This document shows positions 33,201-44,202 of a stretch of 64,000 nucleotides of DNA, one piece after another. Location: NCBI GenBank assembly GCA_029215795.1, contig JARDYH010000007.1, positions 19,689,763 to 19,753,762 of the forward strand, written 5' to 3'. The notes under the pieces were generated by a model. That model saw only the letters and a program-made list of their open reading frames with translations, searched no databases and was not told the origin of the DNA. The position numbers were made by a program, and so were the translations under genes. Source of the DNA: Anniella stebbinsi (lineage: Eukaryota > Chordata > Lepidosauria > Squamata > Anniellidae). Positions within the stretch are counted from its first letter, which is position 1, and each line of letters starts with the position of its first letter.

Positions 33201-34150
33201 GACATCATATTACACAGCTCCATATTGCAGAGACACATAAACATTTCAGCCCTGATGGCCTGCATCCAGTGTCTGCTGGAGGTCAGGGGGACCTATGCAC
33301 ATCACCAACAGGGTGAGCCACTTCTCTGCTACCGGTACTGGATTGGGGAATCTTTTTCTTCCCAGAAGCAAGCAGGAATGAATCACTACTCAGCAACACC
33401 TTCAAATAGCATCCGAAATATCAACCTTCTGCAAGTCTATTCAGAAGTAAGCATGGGGACCATGCCTACTCACAAGAAAGCAGGACAAGCTCATGCATTT
33501 CTATTCAGAAGTATGAATGAATCCCTCAGCAGCAGTTTCAAATAGCATGCCAAATTCCAAGCCTCAAAAGTAATCAGGATAAGCCACAACAGTAAGCAAG
33601 ACTGAATCCCTCAGCAGCTTCCTCCCTGGGACCTGCCTCTTCTCCCTGGCAGGGAAAAGCTCTTATCTCTGACTAGCAGCTGATCAGAGATAAGAGCTTT
33701 CCCCCTGCTAGGCTATGGAAGACCTCCAGCACTAGAAGAGCCCCAAAGGTGACTGACTGGGGGCATGTCATGGTTGGATTAGTGCAGGCTTTGTATCCAC
33801 AGGATCAAAAGCCCTCCCATTGTGCAGACATCCCCTCAATGTGCCCAAATTTGGGAGGAAATGTACACTAGCCCTGGAGCTGGTATACATAATTAAATAT
33901 TAAAATGATAATTTTATACACAACAGGAAGGAAAGAAGGAAAATGCTGCTCCCCTCCCTTTGGATGAGGTGGTTTGTCCACCTTTGGATCTCCCCTCCTT
34001 CACAGGTATGATTGCACTGGTATGATTGGAAAAAGACAAAAAAGAAAAAAGAAGATATTTTCTGTTTCAATTTGTTTCTACTACACGGCACTGAAGACAG
34101 ATCGGGACACCTAAGGTTAAAAAGAAAGTTTAGGAGCACAAAGGGATGGC
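33201..34150. other. unrecognised, with diverged internal repeats and a hairpin
   Basis: 33360-33610 has loosely repeated text (GAATGAATC..CAGCA..CAAATAGCATxCx). A hairpin at 33649-33708 is listed separately. No gene signal. Confidence 0.45.
33649..33708. repeat. 24-bp-arm hairpin
   Basis: GCAGGGAAAAGCTCTTATCT(CTGA) pairs with (TCAG)AGATAAGAGCTTTCCCCCTGC across an 11-base loop, with one mismatch or bulge. There is no T tract or gene context, so there is no reason to call it a terminator. Confidence 0.85.
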
Positions 34151-35420
34151 AAAAACCATTATAAGGGGAAGAAGGATTAATCCGTATTATACAGGACCTT
34201 AATGAACTGTGACTGAAAGCTAGGAAGGGAATGAGGTAGCAAGAGCTATTGGGAGGAGGAACACCTGTTCCCCATCATTCTGCCGCCTTGGACTCATCCC
34301 TCCAGCCAAGGCATCTCGCTTTGGATTTCTCAGCCTGATACTGATAGCAGTACAGAAAGAAGCAGAGATCACCGAGGATAAGCAAATTTTATTATCATAA
34401 TTCTATTTCCTTAATCCCATGGCTATAAACATGCGCAGCAACTTCAATAACCGGGAGCAGATTGTGTCAGAGAACATCAGCGGAGGAGGATCCCATAAAA
34501 AAAATGTGCTTCTGGCTAAAACGGAAAATGAATGTAATCAACTCTAAGGCTGACAAACACTGCCATAGCCTTAGAATCACAGGTTCACCGGGTACCTTTT
34601 TAGAATTATTATTATTACTATTATGGCCATTCCAAGATATATAAATCTAAGGCCTATTGCTTTTTGGAGGTGGCATTTTTTTCTATCATCGCTACCGAAG
34701 CATTACATGTGAATGGAAAAGCCTTGCTCCCGCGGTATTGTGTCCTCAGTTTTGAAAACTCTCTGCTGCCTCACTTGGAGTACAGTAATAACAAATTCTC
34801 TGGCCTGTCGCCAGATTCCTTCAATTATCTCAATTACTCATTAGCCGATTCCATGCCTTGCCATTTGTCGCCTTCCCACATGAACAGAAAATCAGTCTGC
34901 TCAACTGCACAGCTCTCTGCCAGTGACGTGTTCGACAGCAGCGGTGGCTGCACGTTATATATCAATATCCACTGAAGCCATATCGAGGCCAACTGGGAAG
35001 CAAGATGGAAATATGCCCCAGAGGTTCATTAGATATCCTGATAATATAGTTGGTTGATGTGACCAGAATGGGAAGCGAGCTCTTAATAAAAAGCTGGCTT
35101 GTCCCTTTGCTTGCCCTCATTTTCATCGAATTAAATGAGCAGATGGAATTATACTAATATATCTCTTGTTCCAGCTAGTTTACCAATGTTCAGATTGCCA
35201 GCTCTAGTTGTCCATACCCTTAGCAGAACCTCAGAATTAGAAAGGACTCGATCGTACAGAAGGGCTAACCTCATTTCATCGCTTCTCCACTCCTTTCCCT
35301 GGATACACAGAGCCCATGGCTGTGTAGGCTTTACACATAAAGTGTCGTAATCTCAATCCCTAGTATCTCCACTTTGGGGAGGGTAAGTGGGCAAAGATGA
35401 CCAGGATTCCCCAAACGTCA
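34151..35420. other. repeat-poor block; candidate conserved element
   Basis: The longest stretch that neither resembles a repeat family nor holds long simple repeats (a short ATT tract lies at 34605-34624). A 103-codon open frame (plus, 34664-34975) crosses it with no domain, no upstream open reading and no clear splice signals. It may be chance. The block is the best place in the window to look for a conserved enhancer or an unrecognised exon. Confidence 0.35.
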
Positions 35421-38151
35421 TTCCACTGCTCGTTTTATGCCAGATTCCTATTCGTGTTTACAATCACTGGCGGGTCTGAGTGAACAGAAATGTTGTGCAA
35501 ATTGGGCAACAATTAAATGGGAGAGTTGAGCAAGTTCCCCCAAATTTGCACAACTTCTTCAAAATGTGTACAATTTCCTCCAAATTTGCACAACTCTCTC
35601 CAAATTGTGCAACTCTCTCCAAATTTGCGTAACTTTCTTCCATAGACTAAAGTGTGGCTGATTCAGTCCATGGAGATTTGAACAAATGAGGACAGTTGTG
35701 TGAATCAAACTGGGAATTGGGAATGAGACAAAAGTAAGTACACATTCATTAATTTTTGAATAATTTCAGTGCTTGTGGTAACATTGGGCTCTTCAAACTG
35801 AGCATCCTTGCATGTTTTGCAAATAACAATGATATCCTCATATGTCCCTATTCCATTTAAAAGGATCCAAAGTAGCAGGGCTGGAATAGAGATGGACAGA
35901 TCCATATATTTCTATCCCATGACAGTTTCACAGTGTTAATTCATAAATCTGTTCCATTCCATTTTCACATGAATCTGTGATTTTTTTTAAAAAAAAATCA
36001 AAAAATCTACTAAGAAATAGCCATTCTGATATTATTTTCTCACAAAGTATTATGTATGGAAATACATTTTATATGTATTTTGGTGTATCTTTTGAACCCC
36101 AGAACCGCATCGCAAAATCCAAAGGTGCAAAATCCACAGGATAACTGCATTCCAATCTGTGCATTTAGCTTGAGAGTCATGTATCATATCTGTTTATATC
36201 TGAATTTGTGCAAAATAATAATAATAAAACATTTCTAATGCATCCTAGCTTGAAAAGGCTTCTACCTGAGACCACATCCAGTTACCGACAGTAAACATAT
36301 GCAGCTTTTTATTAGAGGTTTTTCCTATAAAGTTTACAAACTACAAAACACCTAATCTCTGTCTACTTCTACAAATGTATGGGTGATTAAGCAGCAACAT
36401 TGAGTGAGTTGTGTGTTGTGATGGCTCTCTATAAAACTGAAAGCAAATAACTACATTGGATATCTATCAACTGAGGTATAAAAGCATTCTTAGTTAAAAG
36501 CCTCTTACTTCCTTGATCTTATGGAGATAGAATTAAGTATCCAATAGGACTGTGCATGCACCCCTACAATTTGGAGGCTGAGTGGTTTGTTTTTTTTTTA
36601 CTTGGGGGGGTGCTTGGGCTTGGGCAGACCTGCTTCTTATCTGGAGCCCAGATCCAGACACCCAAAGTAGGTTGGCCATTGCAGCTGCTCAGTGGGCATC
36701 CAGAAAACCAGGAACATGGCCAACCAGGAGTCCCCGACTCTCAGCTCATACCTCAAAACCTGGAGCTGGTGCCCATGCCCATGCACAGGACTTCTCTAAG
36801 TCATCCAGCAGCTGCCCGCCATTGCTGAGAGCTGCCATTTTCAACAACGCTCTGTGGTTTTTTAGGTCTAACATCTCAAACTATGGTGGCCATAAAGGAT
36901 TTCTCTCTCTGCCCTTGGAAAGGGAGATCTGACAAATCTTTTGAAACCTGGGAGGCCTGCACAAGAACCAACAGGAGTGCAGTCCAAAAGTTGCTCTTTC
37001 AATATTGCTTTATATTTATGTTTTTTTAATTGTTGATAATGTTTGGTGTTTTTTTTCAAAAAAATCTATTTTGTTTTAATTCTTTGGAGCTGCCTTCTAA
37101 ATGTTTGGGGAAAATATATATAGACAGTGTTGTTGTGTTTAAAGTAAATAAATACATGTATCCATATGGACATTGCAGGATGTTCCAAGATATTATAATT
37201 CTGAAAATAGACTTCTCAAATCCCCCACCACCTCCATATTCATCCTGTCTGAAACACTCCCAAGCCAAATCTCCGTAATCCTTTCATCGTACAGCCCTAT
37301 ATGGTCTACTCCAATTAAACCTATCAAAGTGCATTTTTCCTAGGTTTAATTGGCAGTTCCAAAACCCATAAAAATAAATGTAATGCATATTATGTATATG
37401 AGTGTATTTCATTCAAGGAAGATCTAGGTAGATGAATGTAAGATTGCAGCCTGAATCACCTTTTCCTCATATCAGTCTGATCTGAGAACTTTCAAAACAC
37501 AGGGGGGAGCTTCCCTAATGGTGACTCAACATTTGCTCTGTTGACCAGCTTATATCTTCCTGCCCAGGCATGGAGCTGTGACATGACAGGTCTGAGGTTT
37601 GCAATGTCTAAGATGCATACATTTATGTGGAGTTGCCCAGGAACTTTTGCACCCACAGCTTACAGTGCAAATCCTACCCATGAGCCAATTTCCAGATGAT
37701 GACGATTTCCACGTGCCCTTTTTAGGCCAATGATCAGAACGTCAAGAATTTTTCCCTTCTCTCCATAAAGGGGGGGGGCATGTGTTTTGATTACGGCTAG
37801 CGAGCGAATGAAATAATTCCTGGCTTGTACATTTTCAGAGAAAAAGAGAGCAGGCGTGAATGCTTTGTTCCAATGGACTTTGGTGCAACCCAAGCATTTA
37901 GAATGGTCTGACCCAATTGAGTCCTCCATATTCCATTTTAAAAATGTAACAAAATGCAGAATGGGTGTTTTCAATTACATCCATTTTCCCCCCTGAGAGT
38001 CTGTGCCCTAGGGATTATGATGGGCCATGTGGAACCCTTATGTTTTTGGGTGCTATAACTGGTGTGACCAACTTGTGGCCCTCAGACTAATTGTGTGAGT
38101 CCCTTGGCCTCATTTCAGGAGCTCTCTGCAAGTGATCAGCTCATCATCTGG
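35421..38151. other. unrecognised sequence, about 2.7 kb
   Basis: 35540-35635 repeats CAAATTTGCACAACT-like words four or five times (diverged, about 28-base spacing), probably part of a TTTGCACAA-type element. The rest is AT-rich with no gene signal. Confidence 0.4.
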
Positions 38152-38297
38152 CATGACTAATCTGTCCCTCCACAGCAGTCCACTGGATGTGGAGGAAGAG
38201 GTGGAGAGACAAGGGAGTATCAGACATGACTAATCTGTCCCTCCACAGCAGTCCACTGGATGTGGAGGAAGAGGTGGAGAGACAAGGGAGTATCAGA
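38152..38297. repeat. perfect 73-bp tandem duplication
   Basis: Units 38152-38224 and 38225-38297 are identical base for base by my reading (start CATGACTAATCTG, end GGGAGTATCAGA). It is followed by (GA)n at about 38312-38332. Identity over 73 bases means a very recent event or an assembly artefact. Confidence 0.95.
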
Positions 38298-38421
38298 GAG
38301 GAAATGAAGTGGAGAGAGAGAGAGAGAGAGAGAAGAGGTGGCAGAAACAGGGAAGAAAAGAGTGGCCCTGCCCACTTTTGGGCTGGACCTCACCAACCAA
38401 TGTCTTTGGTTTGATTATCCA

Positions 38422-38985
38422 TAGGGTTGTCAGAGGAATCTGTTTGGGGAGAAGTTCTCAGTGGCTCAGTTCGGATGACATGATAGTCAATGGTGGGTTG
38501 ACTAACCCTAACCCTCACGCTAACCCTAGGGGGCACTCCCCACACAACATGGTAATAAATAATCAACTGTGGTGTGGATGAGGATCAGCGCTGAGTTGAT
38601 ATGGCAGCATTCGGATGACACAATAGTCAAAACAACTGATGATTGTTTTCCCCACACCAGTTGTTTATTGTGTCGTCCGAATTGAGCCAGTAAGTTTTCA
38701 CTAGCTTGGCCCTCTAGACTTTGGTTTGCGCATCCCTGAGTTTGCCTGACTTGTAGTACCCCGGGTCAAACAAACTCGTGGTTTTCCAGTTTTTTATATA
38801 TGCAAATCATTATGTGTGCAAAACCGTGGAAATAGCAATTTACAGAAATGGCGGTTTATGCAAAATCATGATTGTAAATAGCGCAATTTGCGCAAATGTG
38901 CAGTCACTATTTACGGCTGTGATTTTGGACAGACCACAATTTCCATAAATAGTTATGGCTGTGATTTTGCACAATTCACATGACA
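38422..38985. mobile_element. TAGGG/TTTGCACAA-type element, split by a younger insertion
   Basis: TAGGGTTGTCAGAGGAATC at 38422, interrupted at 38463-38688 and resuming with TAAGTTTTCACTAGCTTGGC, then TTTACAGAAATGGCGGTTTA and GCAAAATCATGATTGTAAAT text. The uninterrupted relative at 43880 reads through the equivalent junction (ACTCGGTAGATTTTCACCAG), which proves the insertion. Confidence 0.6.
38463..38688. mobile_element. GGCTCAG-ended DNA element with AGT flanks
   Basis: The 226-bp element begins GGCTCAGTTCGGATGACATG and ends in the complement of GGCTCAATTCGGACGACACA. It is flanked by AGT on both sides (38460-38462, 38689-38691). A 3-bp duplication with GG ends fits PIF/Harbinger-type non-autonomous elements. 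It contains a short telomere-like stretch at about 38500-38528 (TAACCCTAACCCTCACGC) absent from the copy at 24.4 kb. No ORF of note. Confidence 0.75.
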
Positions 38986-40242
38986 TGTATACCTCCCCCT
39001 CCCGCCAAAAAAAAGGTGGCAAAGTTCCCAAGATTCGGGAACTGACCCGTTGCATGGCTCACAAATGCGCGCTGAGGTGGGGTCACCATGAGGAACTGTC
39101 AAGTCAAAAGAAAACATGATTTCCCCTCAACGGCCTTCCCCCATCATCCATGAGGGAATGCATTCCTTGACTGAAAAGGGGCTTCTCCAATCAAAACTAC
39201 AAGCCAAGCCAGTTATGTTTCACCCTTGTTACATCTGATGAGGCTCAATTCTGCCCATCCCCCCAAACATACACACATGACATTGGACCAATATTTGGGA
39301 AGGAAAAGAAAAAACCTATCCCCCTCCAGGATGTCTGTATCTACCTGGAGATAAATGCCCCCCTTGAAATACAATGGGCTAACTGCTTTAAATTGCAAAA
39401 ATCTGTTTTGGGTTCACAGCTGTGGGTTTCCTAGTGCTGGCAGGCAAGTAGGAGTTGGGTGTGGAGGGAAAATGCTTCAGGAAAAGTAATGGCATTTGGA
39501 AGAATGGGCTTCTTCCTGTCACAGACTTGTGTACAAAATGCTAAAGGGATTTCATGCATACAGTTCTGAGAGGATGAAGAATGGTTGTGGCGACTTTGCT
39601 TCGAAGTTCTCACAACCTTTCAGCTCCCAGTGCTTGTAAAGGTCCAACTGATTAATCCACTTCTAAGTAGATGAGTAAGTAGCAGATGATGGTTTTGAGA
39701 GTGAGAAAGACCTGAGGAGGACTGTGGGAGTATTTAAAAAAGAAAGAGAAAAAGAGACTGAGGAAATCCTCTTAGACTTTTCTTCTTTCAGGCCTATTTC
39801 CAAGCAAATGTAAAGGACTTGAAGTTGTGCCCAGCAGTTCATAATCAACTTAATTGCTTCCAACTCATTTTCCATATGGGATAAGTGAAGAACAATACTC
39901 TAGCAATGTTAATCTGCTTGCACTCCCTGGCCAGCAATTAATTTTTAACAGAGGCCATGTTTCGAACCAAACAAGGCTGCGGGGCTAGCAGTACTAGCTT
40001 CACACATTGACTTTCTTACACAGAGGCAAAGGGTCTTTAATCCCTTCTGCCATCTACACATTTACAGGGGCTTTCCCTTTATGTGTCTCTGCTGTGCTGC
40101 TCTAACAGCTTCTAGCTCTATTCAGACATTGCATGAACCAGGGATGGATGCATCCGTTAATTTCAGTTCCTTTCAGATTTCTTTTTAATTTTTCTAAATC
40201 TTTGTTTGTTCCACCCCTTCCATGCACCAGTTTACAACCTAA

Positions 40243-40245
<3 letters not shown>
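38986..40245. other. unrecognised sequence
   Basis: No repeat or gene signal recognised apart from short homopolymers. Confidence 0.45.

Positions 40246-40274
<29 letters not shown>
40246..40274. repeat. (GA)n microsatellite
   Basis: A GA array of about 28 bases. Confidence 0.95.
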
Positions 40275-40278
<4 letters not shown>

Positions 40279-40355
40279 CAGGGTTGATCATACAGAGAGG
40301 GACACCTGCTTCAGGTGGTGCTACCTCCCATCCCAAATACTGCCAATGAGACAGT

Positions 40356-40872
40356 GGCTCAGTTCGGACGACATATTAAGCAACGGAGGGGTAAATAACG
40401 TACTGACAGCGCGTTAGGTAGGAGGAGCTCCACAGATGACATGCTGCAGCCGGCGCTGCTTGGAACCAGCAAACGCCCCGGCTGCAAGGAACTTGCGGTG
40501 GCCATTTTGGTTGCAGCCTCTCCTCCGTGTGTCCCCCCTAGCCGTATCCCAGCATGCACCGTGAGTTCTGCAGGCTGCATAGAGCTGCCGGGGGGGGGGG
40601 GGGTTGGCTGCTCTAGGCAGCAGAACTCTATTCCAAAACGGAATAGTCCATGGAGAGAGGGGGGCAGAATTCGGACGACACTTTAAACAACGGGGCTTCG
40701 GGCTAAACAACGTGCAAGCCCATTGTTTCCCTCCATTGTTTAAAGTGCCTGATTAACGTACTGTCAGTTGTGTGTGCATTGTGTGTTGCCCTCCAGACGA
40801 CACAATAAGCAAGACAACTGACGATTGTTTCCCCCCCTCCTCCGTTGCCTAATGTGTCGTCTGAACTGAGCC
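40356..40872. mobile_element. 517-bp GGCTCAG-ended element with GC-rich interior
   Basis: Ends GGCTCAGTTCGGACGACATA and complement of GGCTCAGTTCAGACGACACA, flanked by AGT (40353-40355, 40873-40875). Its interior is very different from the 226-bp copy: a GC-rich block at 40440-40667 with a G run at about 40591-40604, then an inner inverted repeat (AATTCGGACGACACTTTAAA to its partner TTGTTTAAAGTG at 40736-40747). The right end shares GACAACTGACGATTGTTTCC with the other copies. A nested or composite structure is likely. Confidence 0.75.
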
Positions 40873-40959
40873 AGTGTCTCCTCCACACCTGTGGACAGCA
40901 AGCCAGCCTCAGAAATACATGAGGGTGCAAGACAGAACTGTAGGTGTGTAGCACCTTAT

Positions 40960-41345
40960 TTCATTGGTTTATTTCATTTCTATACTGCCCAATACCCAAA
41001 GCTCTCTGGGTGGTTCACATTAATTTGAAACCATTCGCACGGCATAAAATATAAGATGAAACCTTAAAACCACAATATTAAAGTATAACCAGAATAAAAC
41101 CGAGCAGCAATGCGGAAACTTAAAATGCAGATTTAAAATCCTAGTCCTTTAACAGCAGTGTGAAAGGACTAGGATAGCAAATTGATAAAACACTGGGAGA
41201 ATAAAAAAAAAAGGTCTTCACTTGCTGCCTGAAAAAGTACAACATGTTGCCAGGTGAACCTCTCTAGGGAGCTCATTCCACAGCTGGAGTGCCACAGCAG
41301 AAAAGGCCCTCCTCCCGGTAGCCAGCCACCTTATTTTCTTTGGCA
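40960..41345 (-). mobile_element. L2-type LINE 3' end, minus strand (variant)
   Basis: ATTTCATTTCTATACTGCCC, AATACCCAAAGCTCTCTGGG and TGGTTCACATTAATTTGAA, then a long A-rich UTR. The coding end reads REEGLFCCGTPAVE on the minus strand, parallel to RERAFSVVAPRLWN. It is an older or distinct subfamily. Confidence 0.7.
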
Positions 41346-41876
41346 GGGGATCTTAGGGTCCAGGAAGGTACATATAGAAGGAACTTTGAGTTCTGTCCTC
41401 CAATCCCACACTGCCACCCCCTCCCCAGTACCTGCTGCCAAAGGAAACCACGTCAGTCTCCTAATGGCAAGGCCATCCCCGTTTGCTGGAGGTCAAAGCA
41501 GCACATGGCCTGTCCTGAAGCCCCTCAGGTACATGACATATGCAGGTACAGTAGGCAGTACTATCCTGCAGGTACACTGGGTGATATCATGTACAGTGGG
41601 CAATGCTATCCTGGTAAATGCCGATCCAATTCGTCTCTGTATAAGGAATGGGGATGGGCCACCATCTTGTCCTTCAGCTCAGGCAGCAAAATGTTTCAGA
41701 CCGGCTCCAAGAAAAGTCTGCATGAACATTTATAAACACTTGTGTGTACATTTCTCCCAATACACAATTGTTTTGTATGCATTTTGGAGAATGTGCATAT
41801 TTTCTGAGCAGTTTTTGCTTATATCATGGTGTTTTTGGTACATTTTCCTCATGAATCTGTGTGTTTCTGCATACAT
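41346..41876. other. unrecognised sequence
   Basis: 41560-41640 has near-tandem ACAGT(A/G)GGCA(G/A)T(A/G)CTATCCTG repeats (two units). Overlapping open frames of 131 and 209 codons have no recognisable domain. Confidence 0.4.
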
Positions 41877-42342
41877 AGGGTGACCAGATCAAATCCAAGT
41901 CAGGGCTCATGTAACTTTAACAGTTGTAGAGAAAAGGGAATTTCAGCCAGTGTCATTTGTATGCAATTAGTCCCTGGTGAAATTCCCTCTTCATCACAAC
42001 AGTTAAAGTTGCAGGCACTATACTAGAGTGACCATATACAAAAGAAGGCAGGGCCCCTGCAACTTCAACAGTTGTAATGAAGAGGGAATTTCACCAGGAA
42101 CTAATTGCATACAAAAGACACTGGCTGAAATTCTCTTTTCTCTACAACTGTTAAAGTTACATGTTAAAGTTAGGATGTTTTAGGATGTTTTAATGCAGTT
42201 TTAATAATATTTGTCATGTTTTAATTAGTTTTATGTATTTTATCATGTTGTTGTTCCCCGCCTCGATCTAGACGGAGAGGCGGGTAAGAAATAAATCGTT
42301 ATTATTATTATAATCCTGACCTGGATTTTATCTGGTCACCCT
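41877..42342. mobile_element. AGGGTGACC fold-back element with nested L2
   Basis: Ends AGGGTGACCAGATCAAATCC and complement AGGGTGACCAGATAAAATCC. It is flanked by CTGCATACAT (41867-41876) and ATGCATACAT (42343-42352), a 10-bp target duplication with one mismatch. The interior matches the 318-bp copy at 57.88 kb (GTAACTTTAACAGTTGTAGA, GGAATTTCAGCCAGTG, TAGTCCCTGGTGAAATTCC and complements). The right arm is interrupted at 42164-42312 by an L2 tail. There is no coding capacity. Long inverted repeats with 9-10 bp duplications suggest a Mutator-like element; Merlin is an alternative. Confidence 0.8.
42171..42312 (+). mobile_element. L2-type 3' tail (family B) nested in fold-back element
   Basis: TTGTTCCCCGCCTCGATC, GGAGAGGCGGGTAAGAAATA and an ATT tail. 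It lies in the right arm of the fold-back element, whose two sides align to the uninterrupted copies. It therefore inserted later. Confidence 0.85.
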
Positions 42343-42352
42343 ATGCATACAT

Positions 42353-43879
42353 CTTTCCTGAAAAATACACATTTTTGTTGCATTTGTATGCATATTTGTT
42401 GTTGCTGAGAGAATTCTGAGAAGTGCAAATTCTGAAGGACAACTGTGTGCTGGTTCGTGATGTGGGAGGTGTGAATTTGGTAAGTTCATATCACCATGCA
42501 ACCAAAATGAAGCTCTCTCCTATTCTCAGTATTTGCAGAAGCCTGTCCAGAGGGGGGCGGGGAACAATGACAAGGAGCATTGAGAAATGAAAATTGCATT
42601 CATTGCTCTATCTGCTCTGCATGATTGTTCTTACCATGTGTGCCTGGAAATGCCATGTTTTTCAATCTCCCTTAAACTAGGTCTAGAACTTCTCAACTGC
42701 TCATGAAACTGATGCAAGTTGAAACGTTGCCATTTCATGTGTGAACGTCTCTACTGTGGGGATTTCCTCAAAATGCATTTTGCACTTACACTTTTGTCAG
42801 GTCCTCCGCTTCCAGCAGCTCCGAGTGGTTAAAATAGTAATAAGAACTGCACACATTTCCCAACCCAATCGCTACCACTGGCATCTCAACATTCCCTAAC
42901 CAGCCTTCAGATGGCATCTAACAAGTACTTTTGAAGTCTACAGTCACAATAGTAAAACCAGGTGACTACCAGAATTCAGAAGTGTCCTCCACTACATATA
43001 TTCCGATATGCTGATGCAATCAAGGGGAGGCATGGAGGATTTTCTTCATTGCTGTATAAAGAACTCCACTGTGCATACACCTGTGCACACCTGTGGCTCC
43101 TAATGCACAGGGCTGGAATCAAGGGCTGGTCAACTGCTGAGGGCCCACACCCCAGCAGAGACCCACTGGCAAGAGCCTGCTGGAGTTGCTCCTCTTCCTC
43201 CCCATTACAGCTGGCTTGTTCACCTGCCTTTCACTCTGGTCCAGACAAGAGTGATGGTGAAAAGGGGAAGCAGTAGATGAAGTCCCCTAGTTGCTCACTG
43301 GCTCTCTGCCTGTCAAGCAGTAGTGATGAGAAAGAAGAAGAGGAGAAATATCAGCTGGTGACCATGATGATGAGAAGGTAAACTCATTGAAGAAGAGAGT
43401 CCATTGAGGGTGTCTTGACCATAGGCTCTCAAAACCTGGAGCTGGCTCTGCTGCCAACCATCCCATCTGTGTTTTGTGGATTGTCAGGTGCCTTTCATTC
43501 CATTGTCCCCTGATTCCCCCCCTCCCAATTTCCAAGTTGGGGGGATTTTGCAAAAAGTTGCACCCCCATATGCATTTTCGTGCTTTAGCCTACAGGGAAA
43601 TACACATTTTCAGCCACTTCCTGTTTTCATTTAAAAATATTTTTCTATGACTAAATTTGCATAACATTCCAGAAAGCTAACCCCCTCAAAACAACTTGGG
43701 AAAAGCTATTCAACTGCTGAATCCACAGTTTGGATTCATAGAAATCTTAACTTATTTAATTCTGTTGCAGATTTTGCCAACATCCGTAGTCTTCCTACTA
43801 GGGGCTAGGGTATGGCACGCAGCAGGTTTTTAAAATGTGTGATTCTGTACTTTATACCTGCAGGTAATTCTTGCATTAT
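42353..43879. other. unrecognised sequence
   Basis: 42353-42480 has TGCATTTGTATGCATATTTG-like text related to the hAT-like repeats. 43110-43160 (GGGCCCACACCCCAGCAG) recurs at 57.08 kb. No gene signal. Confidence 0.4.
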
Positions 43880-44202
43880 TAGGGATGCCAGAGGAATTTG
43901 TTTGAGGGGGTGGAACTCGGTAGATTTTCACCAGCTTGGCTCTCCGGACTATGGCTTGTGAATCCTTGAGTTGCCCAACTTGTTTTGTGATGAGTCGGAT
44001 AAGCTTGCATTTTCCCACTCTGCCTGCCCCCCGGAAAACACAATTTGCACAAAATCACAGCTGTAAATAGTGCAATTTGTGCAAAATTGCAGGCATAAAT
44101 GGTCTAAATTTTGCACGTATTATGCTATTTAAAGCCACAATTTTGCAAATCAGATCAGTTTGTACTGTAATTCACAGAGATTGAATTCTTCAAGCATCCC
44201 TA
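43880..44202. mobile_element. TAGGGATGCC-ended element, 323 bp
   Basis: Starts TAGGGATGCCAGAGGAATTT and ends CAAGCATCCCTA. The interior has ACAATTTGCACAAAATCACA and AATTTGTGCAAAATTGCAGG repeats in both orientations. Relatives are at 38.42 and 55.99 kb. TAGGG/CAGGG ends suggest a hAT-type element, but the 8 bases on either side do not match. Confidence 0.6.

Noticed and set aside
34664..34975. Real 103-residue protein-coding exon
   Set aside because: No domain, no clear splice acceptor/donor pair framing the reading frame, and no second exon. Left as a testable possibility only.
35540..35635. CRISPR-like direct repeats
   Set aside because: The CAAATTTGCACAACT units are diverged and closely spaced without unique spacers. 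They are part of a TTTGCACAA-rich DNA element.
38500..38528. Chromosome end or interstitial telomere array
   Set aside because: Only about three CCCTAA-like units are present, inside a DNA element. That is too short for an array, so it is kept only as a low-level finding.
41254..41883. 209-codon open frame on the plus strand
   Set aside because: It starts inside an L2 remnant, ends inside the fold-back element and has no recognisable domain.
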